Source: Eggerthellaceae bacterium
GTDB lineage: Bacteria; Actinomycetota; Coriobacteriia; Coriobacteriales; Eggerthellaceae
Reading direction: 5' to 3'
Assembly (NCBI GenBank): GCA_015062605.1
Contig: SUUI01000001.1
Location: 62,001-126,000 of the forward strand
DNA: 64,000 nucleotides
Each line of letters begins with the position of its first letter. Within the stretch, counting starts at the first letter, position 1. Position numbers and translations under genes: made by a program. The notes under the pieces are model-generated. The model saw only the letters and a program-made list of their open reading frames with translations, ran no database searches and was not told the origin of the DNA. This document shows, piece by piece, positions 57,687 through 64,000 of this stretch.

Positions 57687-57700
57687 AGGCTGTCATTGTG

Positions 57701-57721
57701 GCGCATGAATCACATGCGCCC
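57701..57721. promoter_or_regulatory. 8-bp inverted repeat just upstream of the metal exporter
   Basis: GGCGCATG (57701-57708), 5-base centre, CATGCGCC (57714-57721). It ends 14 bases upstream of the first ATG. Candidate metalloregulator operator or translation-blocking hairpin. Confidence 0.5.
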
Positions 57722-57740
57722 CTCACGTGTATTCCTGTCG

Positions 57741-57773
57741 AAAAGATCCCGCCCACCACAAACGGCGAGCGGG
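57741..57773 (-). terminator. Terminator of the AGCS symporter gene
   Basis: 10-bp stem with two wobble pairs (57748-57757 with 57764-57773, loop of 6), then TCTTTT on the minus strand. It lies 57 bases after the symporter stop. Confidence 0.85.
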
Positions 57774-57830
57774 ACTCTTCCTCCGAGTTATGCGACAAGG
57801 ATTCGAAGCGCCTTGCCTTTCGCTTTGAGA

Positions 57831-59282
57831 CTACTTGCTCTCGATCATCGGAATCTCGGTCTCGTCAATCTCGTCGAGGTTGCCGTCATAGCAATAGTGC
57901 TGCGTATCTTTGGAGATGACCTTGGCGAGCGCCCACATCGCGATGACGTTCGGGACGACCATGAGACCGTTCATCAGGTCAGCGAAGTCCCAAGCCGCGC
58001 TTGCAAGAGCCGCGCTGCCACCGATGGCGCCGAGGATGATGAAGATCAGGAAGATGATCTGATACGGACGGATTGCCTTCTTGCCGAACAGATAGGTGAT
58101 GACGCGGTTGCCATACCAGCTCCAGCCGAGCATCGTGGTGTAGGAGAACAGCACCATGCCGACGACCAGAACGATCGGACCGAAGATGGGAACCTGGTTG
58201 AACGCGGCGACAGTGAGCTGCAGGCCTTTGCCGAAACCACCGGACATGAAGGTCTCATACATGCCGGAAGGATCGCCCTGCGAAGCAAGGATAGCCGTGG
58301 TCAGCGTGATACCAGTGATGGCGCAAACGATAACCGTATCCCAGAAGGTGCCGGTCATGGACACGAGTGCCTGACGGACGGGATTGCGAGTCGTGGCGTT
58401 TGCGGCGGCCAGAGGTGCAGAACCCATACCGGACTCATTGGAGAACAGACCGCGGGCAGCGCCAAAACGCAGAGCCGCTGCAAGAGTAAAGCCAAGAACG
58501 CCACCGCCCATAGCTGCAGGATCGAACGCGCAGACGACGATGTACTTCACTGCATCGAGGAAGTAAGCACCATTCATGCAAATGATGATGATGCAGCAGA
58601 CCACATAGAAGATTGCCATGAACGGGACGATTTTCTCGCATACGCGGGAGATAGACTTGATGCCGCCAAGAATGACGACGGCAACAAGGATCGCCATGAC
58701 AATACCGACAGCCCAGATGGGAATCTGCGGGAAGTATTCGGTGATGATGCCGCACACCGAGTTGGACTGAACAGCACCGCCGATGCCGAATGAGGCAAGC
58801 GCCGCGAACAACGCGAACAGGACAGCAACGACCTTAGCCCAGGTCTTTCCCTTGAAGCCACGCTCAAGCGCATACATCGCGCCACCGAGCATGTCGCCCT
58901 TGTGGTCCTTGACGCGGTACTTAACAGAGATGAGCGTCTCAGCGTACTTGGTTGCGATGCCCAAAACACCGATAATCCACATCCAGAACACAGCGCCGAC
59001 GCCACCGCTGACGATAGCCGTTGCAACGCCGACGATGTTACCAGTGCCGATGGTGGCGGAAAGCGCCGTTGTCAGGGCACCGAACTGGCTGATATTGCCT
59101 TGTGCCTGCTTGTCTTTCGCAAAGGAAAGCTTGATGCCGGTGATAACCTTACGCTGAATAAACTTCGTGCGGACGGTCATGTACAGATGCGTACCGACCA
59201 GAATGACGATGAGGGGAAGGCCCCACACGAAACTATCAGCCGCGCCGATAATCCCACCGATTGTCTCAATTAGTTCATCCAT
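57831..59282 (-). CDS. Sodium:alanine/glycine symporter (AGCS family)
   Basis: 483 residues, about eleven membrane helices. Signatures of the family: TALSATIGTGNIVGVATAI (about 70-88), GPGAVFWMW-like GGVGAVFWMW, FSNESGMGSAPLAAANA (about 280) and QGDPSGMYETF. Imports alanine or glycine with sodium. The upstream glycine riboswitch makes glycine the likely substrate. ATG 59282 with GAAGGAG 5-6 bases upstream. Confidence 0.94.
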   Translation of the reverse strand: MDELIETIGGIIGAADSFVWGLPLIVILVGTHLYMTVRTKFIQRKVITGIKLSFAKDKQAQGNISQFGALTTALSATIGTGNIVGVATAIVSGGVGAVFWMWIIGVLGIATKYAETLISVKYRVKDHKGDMLGGAMYALERGFKGKTWAKVVAVLFALFAALASFGIGGAVQSNSVCGIITEYFPQIPIWAVGIVMAILVAVVILGGIKSISRVCEKIVPFMAIFYVVCCIIIICMNGAYFLDAVKYIVVCAFDPAAMGGGVLGFTLAAALRFGAARGLFSNESGMGSAPLAAANATTRNPVRQALVSMTGTFWDTVIVCAITGITLTTAILASQGDPSGMYETFMSGGFGKGLQLTVAAFNQVPIFGPIVLVVGMVLFSYTTMLGWSWYGNRVITYLFGKKAIRPYQIIFLIFIILGAIGGSAALASAAWDFADLMNGLMVVPNVIAMWALAKVISKDTQHYCYDGNLDEIDETEIPMIESK

Positions 59283-59286
59283 TTTT

Positions 59287-59310
59287 CACTCCTTCGTTAC
59301 GAGAGAAGTG
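59287..59310 (-). promoter_or_regulatory. Predicted Shine-Dalgarno-sequestering hairpin
   Basis: On the minus strand CACTTCT (59304-59310) can pair over 7 bp with AGGAGTG (59287-59293), which contains the symporter ribosome site. The upstream arm adjoins the 3' end of the riboswitch, so glycine binding could decide whether it forms. Confidence 0.55.
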
Positions 59311-59400
59311 CCCTGTCCGTTTGCCTGAGAGATCGATAGCTAAGGAAAGCTACCTTACACCTTCGGCGCCCGTCTATATTCGGGACTCTCCAGAGAAATA
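59305..59400 (-). promoter_or_regulatory. Glycine riboswitch (single aptamer)
   Basis: On the minus strand the consensus blocks occur in order: CTCTGGAGAG (5' side), GCGCCGAAGG (59360-59369), a variable hairpin with AGGTAGC/GCTATCG, CTCTCAGGCAAA (59320-59331) and GGACAG (59313-59318). Only one aptamer is visible, not the common tandem. It sits immediately upstream of the AGCS symporter. Confidence 0.93.
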
Positions 59401-59614
59401 ATTACGCTCGATCTCTGAGATTGAAGACCAAGCGTGCTCGATTATAATGATGGCAAATTGTGAATTGATTAATAATCACGTGCAGAACGGCAGACGGAAA
59501 CAAGCGCGCCCAAACGGCACAAGTACGTTTCCAAACGTGGTTTTTGAGCCGATGAAACGATTGCGCGAATGCGTATGCTGTGCAGGCATCATGCCCGATA
59601 AGAAAGGATAATCC
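59401..59614. promoter_or_regulatory. Divergent promoter region between the symporter and nuclease genes
   Basis: The whole gap 59283-59614 has no gene. Its left third is the riboswitch. A perfect TATAAT on the minus strand (59441-59446) would start transcription about 35 bases before the aptamer. For the nuclease on the plus strand I see only the ribosome site AAAGGA before the ATG and no convincing promoter; an AT-rich patch lies at about 59455-59480. Confidence 0.5.
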
Positions 59615-60577
59615 ATGCACAGAATCGAGGCTTCCAAACAGCGAATGCGCTTCGCTGGTATGGCAAGCATCGCATTCGCCTGCCTGCTTGCGCTTTCCTG
59701 CTTTGTAGCGCTCGGAGGATGTGCTGCAGAGAAACCGAAACCGCAAAGCACGGATAACCGCTCAGCGGAAATCGAAGTATTCTCGCAGACGTTCGCCGCT
59801 CCTGCATACGAGGGCGAGCTATCTATCGTGGTCCACGATGACGAACCTGATTTCTCAGACATCCTTAACACGACTGCTCCTTTTATAGAGTTCTCCGAAA
59901 TCAACAGTTTCGGGCAATGCGGTCAAGCAGTGGGGCTCCTTGGTAAGGAAACGCTTCCTCAAGGACCTCGCTCGGACCTTCAAAAAGTAACGCCGGCTGG
60001 ATTCCATAACGCTGAGTATCCATGGATCGAGGATCAATGGGTGTACAACCGCTCCCACCTCATCGCATTCGCTCTCGGCGGCGGTGACGCCAACGCAAAA
60101 AACCTCATCACAGGCACATATTCGCTCAACACAAGAGGGATGCTGTCGCTTGAAGAGCGGACGCTTTACTACATCGTAAGTACGGGCAATCACGTGCTGT
60201 ATCGCGTCACGCCCATCTATGAAGGCCATGAGCCTGTTGCGCGCGGTGTGTTAATCGAAGCGAAATCAGTCGAAGATGATGGCGCGGGACTGTCGTTCTG
60301 CCGATTCTGCTTCAATGTCGAAGCAGGTGTGGAAATCGATTATTCAACAGGCTACACGCATGCTGATGGCACTATTTCCGAAGATACGGTAGCTGAAAAG
60401 ACTTACATCCCCGACGAGCAGGTGACGTATGTGTTGAACACCTTCTCGCTGAAATTCCATAGACCGGATTGCTCGTCAGTGCATGACATCAAAGCATGGA
60501 ATCGCATGTATTTCGCAGGCACGCGTGAAGAAGCCATCGAGATGGGGTACCAACCCTGCGGCTATTGCAAACCTTGA
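59615..60577 (+). CDS. Surface lipoprotein DNA/RNA non-specific nuclease (NucA/EndA type)
   Basis: 320 residues. The signal peptide ends in lipobox LGGC, with the lipidated Cys at residue 36, so the protein is anchored outside the membrane. The nuclease core YNRSHLIAFALGGG plus NAKNLITGT (143-168) matches EndA/NucA DNA-entry nucleases, in which the His is the general base; the DRGH of most relatives is NRSH here. The C-terminal 40 residues (FHRPDCSSV... to PCGYCKP) form an Ada-like metal-binding module with Cys-Cys-Cys ligands. Probably degrades extracellular DNA for nutrient or uptake. Confidence 0.9.
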   Translation: MHRIEASKQRMRFAGMASIAFACLLALSCFVALGGCAAEKPKPQSTDNRSAEIEVFSQTFAAPAYEGELSIVVHDDEPDFSDILNTTAPFIEFSEINSFGQCGQAVGLLGKETLPQGPRSDLQKVTPAGFHNAEYPWIEDQWVYNRSHLIAFALGGGDANAKNLITGTYSLNTRGMLSLEERTLYYIVSTGNHVLYRVTPIYEGHEPVARGVLIEAKSVEDDGAGLSFCRFCFNVEAGVEIDYSTGYTHADGTISEDTVAEKTYIPDEQVTYVLNTFSLKFHRPDCSSVHDIKAWNRMYFAGTREEAIEMGYQPCGYCKP

Positions 60578-60594
60578 ATATGCCTTTGCGATGA

Positions 60595-60918
60595 TCAGCT
60601 AGAGAAATCGTAGAGGTCTTTCGTCGCTTCACGAAAATCTTCGTAAACTTCTTCGGCGATGCCCTCATCCACAAGAAGCTCGAACTCAAAAGGTTGGCCC
60701 TCCTCATCGAGTTCGGTCACCTCTAAGATGATAACCTGACCCGATGAGCCAACGGGGGCATCCTCCGTCACGGGGAAGAAGAAACCGTACCGCCGATCGT
60801 TGTGCAGTATCAACCCGAGGAATTCCAGCTCGACAAGCTCCCCCGCCTCATCTTGGAAGGTGAACGTAACCCCCTCTTCAACCGGAGGGCAAAAGTTCGG
60901 TGCACTGCCTTGACGCAT
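60595..60918 (-). CDS. DUF1292-family acidic protein
   Basis: 107 residues, very acidic. The beta-rich pattern (FTFQDEAGELVELEFLGLI, then YGFFFPV and VIILEVTELDEEGQPFEFE) followed by an acidic helix matches DUF1292 (YrzB-like), common in Gram-positives and of unknown function. It starts 9 bases after the mobB-mobA stop, so probably the two are co-transcribed. Confidence 0.82.
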   Translation of the reverse strand: MRQGSAPNFCPPVEEGVTFTFQDEAGELVELEFLGLILHNDRRYGFFFPVTEDAPVGSSGQVIILEVTELDEEGQPFEFELLVDEGIAEEVYEDFREATKDLYDFSS

Positions 60919-60927
60919 GGAAACCTC

Positions 60928-62151
60928 CTAGCTGACAAAGTTCTTTTCGAGATTTGCAAGTTCTTCAGGCGTGTTAGCGTTGATGAAACAACCACCCATG
61001 GGCTCGACTTTGAGCACCATTTCCTGCGTGAACGGGAAGATGTTGACGCGATTGAAGAATGCCTGCGCCGTCTTCGATCCCGTATCGATTGTCTCCTTGA
61101 TAATCGGTAAGCATGTGCTTTTGCGATATACGGAATGGAACGGCTCGTATCCGTGCTTATTAACCGGAACGACCGCATCGCTGTTATGCGCGCCCATCGC
61201 GGTAGATTCGGCAACGACGAGCGCTGGACTCGCGAAAACCATGTCGCATGCCACAACCGCGACATGGTCGTATGAAGCAGCATTCAATGCGGTATACAAG
61301 CCTGGCAAGGCACCACGGAAATCATACGCATCACGAACCAGGCGAATTGCCAGTTCGGGATATTCCTCTTGCAGAAACGTCAGGTTCTGCGGTTCGTTGG
61401 TAGTAATGACGATCTCGTCGGCGGCAGGGCTGAGACGTTCAACGAGACGGCAGATAAGCGGACGACCCGCAAACGGCACAGTAGCCTTACTGCGACCCAT
61501 GCGGCGGCTCTCGCCACCTGCCTGTATGACCACGCTGATGTGCGGACGGACAAAACGATCGTCGACGAAGTTCGCCAGTGAGACGGTATCGTCAAGAGCA
61601 AACGAGGGGATGCCATAAACTTCAGCTGCTTCGATAGCACTCGGAATGTCCGTGACAACCGCAACGGTATCGCCCGTGGGCACTTTCTCGTTCGGTGCAA
61701 GATCCTTCGATAGTTGCGTGAAATCAGCCCCTAAAGGCCACCCCTCGCGAGCACCACGCACGAACGCCTCGGCAACCTTCGCATCGGATGCGTTGGCAGC
61801 GCGCATGATCTCGATGGTCGGCAGACCGCTCTTGCGATAGCCTTCTACGATGACCACATCATGGTTGGGCATGCTGCGAACCAATTCACTGCATTCAAGC
61901 TCCCCATCGAGCGACTTAATGCGGGCCATTTGCCCAGGGGCGGCGATTATCGTCTCGCTTGCCCCAGCTGCCCGGTGACGATAGGAATCCTTCCCAGGAT
62001 AATCGATATCGAAGCCCTTATGGCTATGATGCTTGATGCTGCCTACATCGTGGCCGCGTCTAACCAACTCGGCTATAAGCCGCTCGATGCACGTCGTCTT
62101 CCCTGAATTGTGACGACCGACTATGGCAACTGCTGGACTTGGTCTGTCCAT
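60928..62151 (-). CDS. MobB-MobA fusion for molybdenum cofactor nucleotide attachment
   Basis: About 407 residues. The N-terminal half is MobB: GTP-binding loop GRHNSGKTT (about 12-20), HHSHKGFDIDYPGKDS and VIVEGYRKSGLP. The C-terminal half (from about 212) is MobA guanylyltransferase: VVIQAGGESRRMGRSKA, then VACDMVF with the metal-binding Asp and GGCFINANTPEE near the end. MobA joins GMP to molybdopterin and MobB assists, so the organism should make MGD-type molybdoenzymes. Start at ATG 62151 with AGGAGAG upstream. No other moa/moe genes are in the window. Confidence 0.92.
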   Translation of the reverse strand: MDRPSPAVAIVGRHNSGKTTCIERLIAELVRRGHDVGSIKHHSHKGFDIDYPGKDSYRHRAAGASETIIAAPGQMARIKSLDGELECSELVRSMPNHDVVIVEGYRKSGLPTIEIMRAANASDAKVAEAFVRGAREGWPLGADFTQLSKDLAPNEKVPTGDTVAVVTDIPSAIEAAEVYGIPSFALDDTVSLANFVDDRFVRPHISVVIQAGGESRRMGRSKATVPFAGRPLICRLVERLSPAADEIVITTNEPQNLTFLQEEYPELAIRLVRDAYDFRGALPGLYTALNAASYDHVAVVACDMVFASPALVVAESTAMGAHNSDAVVPVNKHGYEPFHSVYRKSTCLPIIKETIDTGSKTAQAFFNRVNIFPFTQEMVLKVEPMGGCFINANTPEELANLEKNFVS

Positions 62152-62298
62152 GTTTTCTCTCCTGTATACGATGCGCGAGAAACGCAAACTCGACGCATCG
62201 ATTCACACCTAAAACCGTACCGCAGATGATACACAGAATACATCGTTCGTGCATCATACGGGAACGTTTTACGTCATTTTATTCCTCAAATGAAAAGC

Positions 62299-62895
62299 CT
62301 AGAGCGGGCGCCGCGCCTCCAAGGCTCTCCCAAGCGTGACTTCGTCGGCAAACTCGAGATCCCCACCAACGGGTAAGCCGCTTGCAGGACGTGTGACCGT
62401 GATGCCGAGCGGCTTGATGAGCCGTGCAAGATATGCTGCTGTGGTCTCCCCCTCAACGTTGGGGTTTGTCGCGATGACCACCTCCATAACATCTTCGCTC
62501 GCAAGGCGTTTCATGAGCTCGGCAATATGAAGGTTATCAGGACCGATACCCTCCATGGGAGAAAGCGCGCCACCAAGGACGTGATACACGCCAGAAAAAA
62601 CCGCAGTGCGCTCGATGGGTGGAATGTCACGCGGTTCGCTAACGATGCAGATGACGCTTGCATCACGTTGCGGGCTTTCGCAGATCTGGCACAGATCATC
62701 TTGCGCATAATTGAAGCATCGGCTGCAAAAGTGCACCGTATTTTTCACCTCGATGATAGCATCAGACAAACGCAGCACCGTTGCACGATCGCTATTGAGA
62801 ATCCAATATGCGATGCGCTGGGCGCTTTTGGGTCCGATGCCGGGAAGGCGCTCAAGCTCGTCGAGCAAGACCTGAATGGACGGAGCAGCGTACAT
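62299..62895 (-). CDS. recR: Recombination mediator RecR
   Basis: 198 residues. Helix-hairpin-helix LPGIGPKSAQRIA (about 18-30), zinc finger with CSRC and CQIC (about 57-72), then a Toprim domain with CIVSEPRDIPPIE and ATNPNVEGETTAAYL. RecR acts with RecF/RecO to load RecA on gaps. Two ATGs are adjacent; the second (62895) has the better spacing from AGGAGG. Confidence 0.97.
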   Translation of the reverse strand: MYAAPSIQVLLDELERLPGIGPKSAQRIAYWILNSDRATVLRLSDAIIEVKNTVHFCSRCFNYAQDDLCQICESPQRDASVICIVSEPRDIPPIERTAVFSGVYHVLGGALSPMEGIGPDNLHIAELMKRLASEDVMEVVIATNPNVEGETTAAYLARLIKPLGITVTRPASGLPVGGDLEFADEVTLGRALEARRPL

Positions 62896-62904
62896 CATCG
62901 CCTC

Positions 62905-63213
62905 CTAGAAACCAGGAAAGCCCATGCCACCCGTAACAGCGTTCAGGCGCTGAGCACTGATTTCATTCATCCCACGCAGGGCCTCATTGACCGCAGAGCA
63001 GACCAAGTCTTGCAACATCTCGACATCGTCAGGATCCACAGCGCTCGGATCGATGGTTAAGCTCACGAGCTCCAAGCTGCCATTCACGGTCGCCTTCACA
63101 GCACCGCCACCAACGCTGGAATCATACGTAAGCGTTTTTATCTCTTCTTGAACTCGATTGAGCTCAAGCTGTGCTTTCTGAGCCTGCTTCATCAGTTTCT
63201 TCATATCAACCAT
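62905..63213 (-). CDS. YbaB/EbfC nucleoid-associated protein
   Basis: 102 residues, small dimeric DNA-binding protein. DMKKLMKQAQKAQ at the N terminus and VNGSLELVSLTIDPSAVDPDDVEMLQDLV in the middle are typical. Part of the conserved dnaX-ybaB-recR unit; recR starts 9 bases after its stop. Confidence 0.95.
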   Translation of the reverse strand: MVDMKKLMKQAQKAQLELNRVQEEIKTLTYDSSVGGGAVKATVNGSLELVSLTIDPSAVDPDDVEMLQDLVCSAVNEALRGMNEISAQRLNAVTGGMGFPGF

Positions 63214-63260
63214 GGTTATACTCTCCTATCCTTTTCGAACGCACGCTATATGGCAGTTCG

Positions 63261-64000
63261 TTAATTCCATTGCTCTATCATCACGCCGTCACCGAAAAGC
63301 GAAAGCGCGTCTTTCAGATCCGATAATTCTTTCTGAGATGAGTCCTCAGACTCCCCAACCTGCTGCGAAACCACATCTTCTTCCCGAGCCGGATTTGGCG
63401 ACCATTCCTCATATGCATCGAGCGGAACGACATCATCGTCGAAAGCAGAAACCTCTTCGTATGCCGGCGAATTCATGCTACCAGCAGAATCCATCGAAGC
63501 GTTCTGGACTGGGTTTTCTGAAGACACCATCTTGGCCACAGCAGAATCATTATGTATCGCGCTATCGGCGCGCACGGGTGCCGCTACGGGTCCTGCCACC
63601 GTCTGCGATGCGGGCGATGCAGCTCCCCGAGAAGTCTCTTTCGGCAATTGCATATACGAGAATGCTAGCGGTGCCGAATAAGCTTGGGCAATGGCCTTTT
63701 CGACCACAGAACTTGCCTCGGGCTTTTGGAATGCCTTGAACGCGAATTCGCTCTCAGCCGGGAATCCAATTGTCAATGATGCAGTTTGCGCGTCGTACGT
63801 CAGTTTGGTGTTGAGAAGAAGCACATGATAGGCCGCCTTCTCCTTCTTGATGAGAGCAAGCGCAGCTTGCCAGAAACGCTGCAACGCCGCAGGGTTCGTC
63901 AAATCATATGCCCCCTGTTTAACGGGCGTTCCGCTCGGTGCAGCAGCAGGTTGTCCGCTATCCTCCGAAGTTACTGCGATTGCTTGGGGGGCACCTTGTT
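63261..64000 (-). CDS. dnaX: DNA polymerase III subunit gamma/tau, C-terminal part (cut by window edge)
   Basis: The frame runs without a stop to the right edge, so only the last ~246 codons are seen. It comprises an alanine/proline-rich linker, a helical domain (NPAALQRFWQAALALIKKEKAA) like the tau part that binds the polymerase alpha subunit, and an acidic low-complexity tail. The AAA+ clamp-loader domain would lie beyond the window. Identification rests on position next to ybaB-recR and on domain style. Confidence 0.85.
   Translation of the reverse strand, partial: QGAPQAIAVTSEDSGQPAAAPSGTPVKQGAYDLTNPAALQRFWQAALALIKKEKAAYHVLLLNTKLTYDAQTASLTIGFPAESEFAFKAFQKPEASSVVEKAIAQAYSAPLAFSYMQLPKETSRGAASPASQTVAGPVAAPVRADSAIHNDSAVAKMVSSENPVQNASMDSAGSMNSPAYEEVSAFDDDVVPLDAYEEWSPNPAREEDVVSQQVGESEDSSQKELSDLKDALSLFGDGVMIEQWN

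Noticed and set aside
57687-57740. Manganese (yybP-ykoY) riboswitch before the metal exporter
   Set aside because: The leader is too short after the previous terminator, and the conserved bases were not found.
57486-58793. 435-codon open frame on the plus strand
   Set aside because: Antisense to the exporter and AGCS symporter genes; the translated sequence is polar, rich in Asp, Arg and His, and unlike a real protein family.

Overview
The window reads as a chromosomal segment of a Gram-positive actinobacterium, most likely class Coriobacteriia (Eggerthella/Slackia-like). This is an inference from gene content and architecture: DapL-type lysine synthesis, two type III glutamine synthetases, lipid II amidation by MurT/GatD, a RecJ-helicase fusion, a MobB-MobA fusion and an HrcA/CIRCE-controlled clpC. 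Base composition is moderately GC-rich and even. I see no transposase, integrase, phage gene or CRISPR array, so this looks like core genome rather than an island.

Layout. 0.1-2.2 kb (+): aspartokinase with an internal beta-subunit start, and tlyA. 2.3-19.7 kb (all -): housekeeping genes read leftward: nicotinamidase-like hydrolase, phosphodiesterase, M18 aminopeptidase, clpC (CIRCE operator overlapping its promoter), ispD-ispF, cysS, a U32 peptidase, ybaK, a RecJ/RecQ-like fusion, rel, an MBL hydrolase and a DUF47 protein. 19.9-23.8 kb (+): amtB, PII, and a one-piece MurT-GatD. 23.8-45.0 kb (-): two long leftward runs, gltB-gltD-dapF-dapL and then glnA(III)-PEP/pyruvate-binding protein-purF-carA-carB-glmS. 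45.2-46.9 kb (+): pyrG. 46.9-54.3 kb (-): asnB, a YerC-like regulator, cimA, an EamA transporter and a second glnA(III). 54.4-64 kb: thpR, tRNA-Gln and tRNA-Lys, a zinc alcohol dehydrogenase, a putative metal exporter with a Cys/His-rich loop, an AGCS symporter under a glycine riboswitch, a lipoprotein nuclease, a DUF1292 protein, mobB-mobA, and recR-ybaB-dnaX (dnaX cut by the window edge).

The most striking theme is nitrogen. Between about 19.8 and 54.3 kb the window holds ammonium uptake (AmtB), its PII sensor, two glutamine synthetases, glutamate synthase, and six further glutamine-dependent amidotransferases (GatD, GlmS, CarA, PurF, PyrG, AsnB). Four promoter regions in this stretch (amtB, glnA1, gltB/pyrG, asnB) carry GTTNN-like 5-mers repeated every 11 bp, as expected for an OmpR/GlnR-type activator; this points to a local nitrogen regulon that should be tested. 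Other points of interest are the helicase half of the RecJ fusion, whose DEAH glutamate is a glycine, a PII protein lacking the modifiable T-loop tyrosine, and a degenerate KaiC-like domain fused to a PEP/pyruvate-binding domain inside the glutamine synthetase operon.
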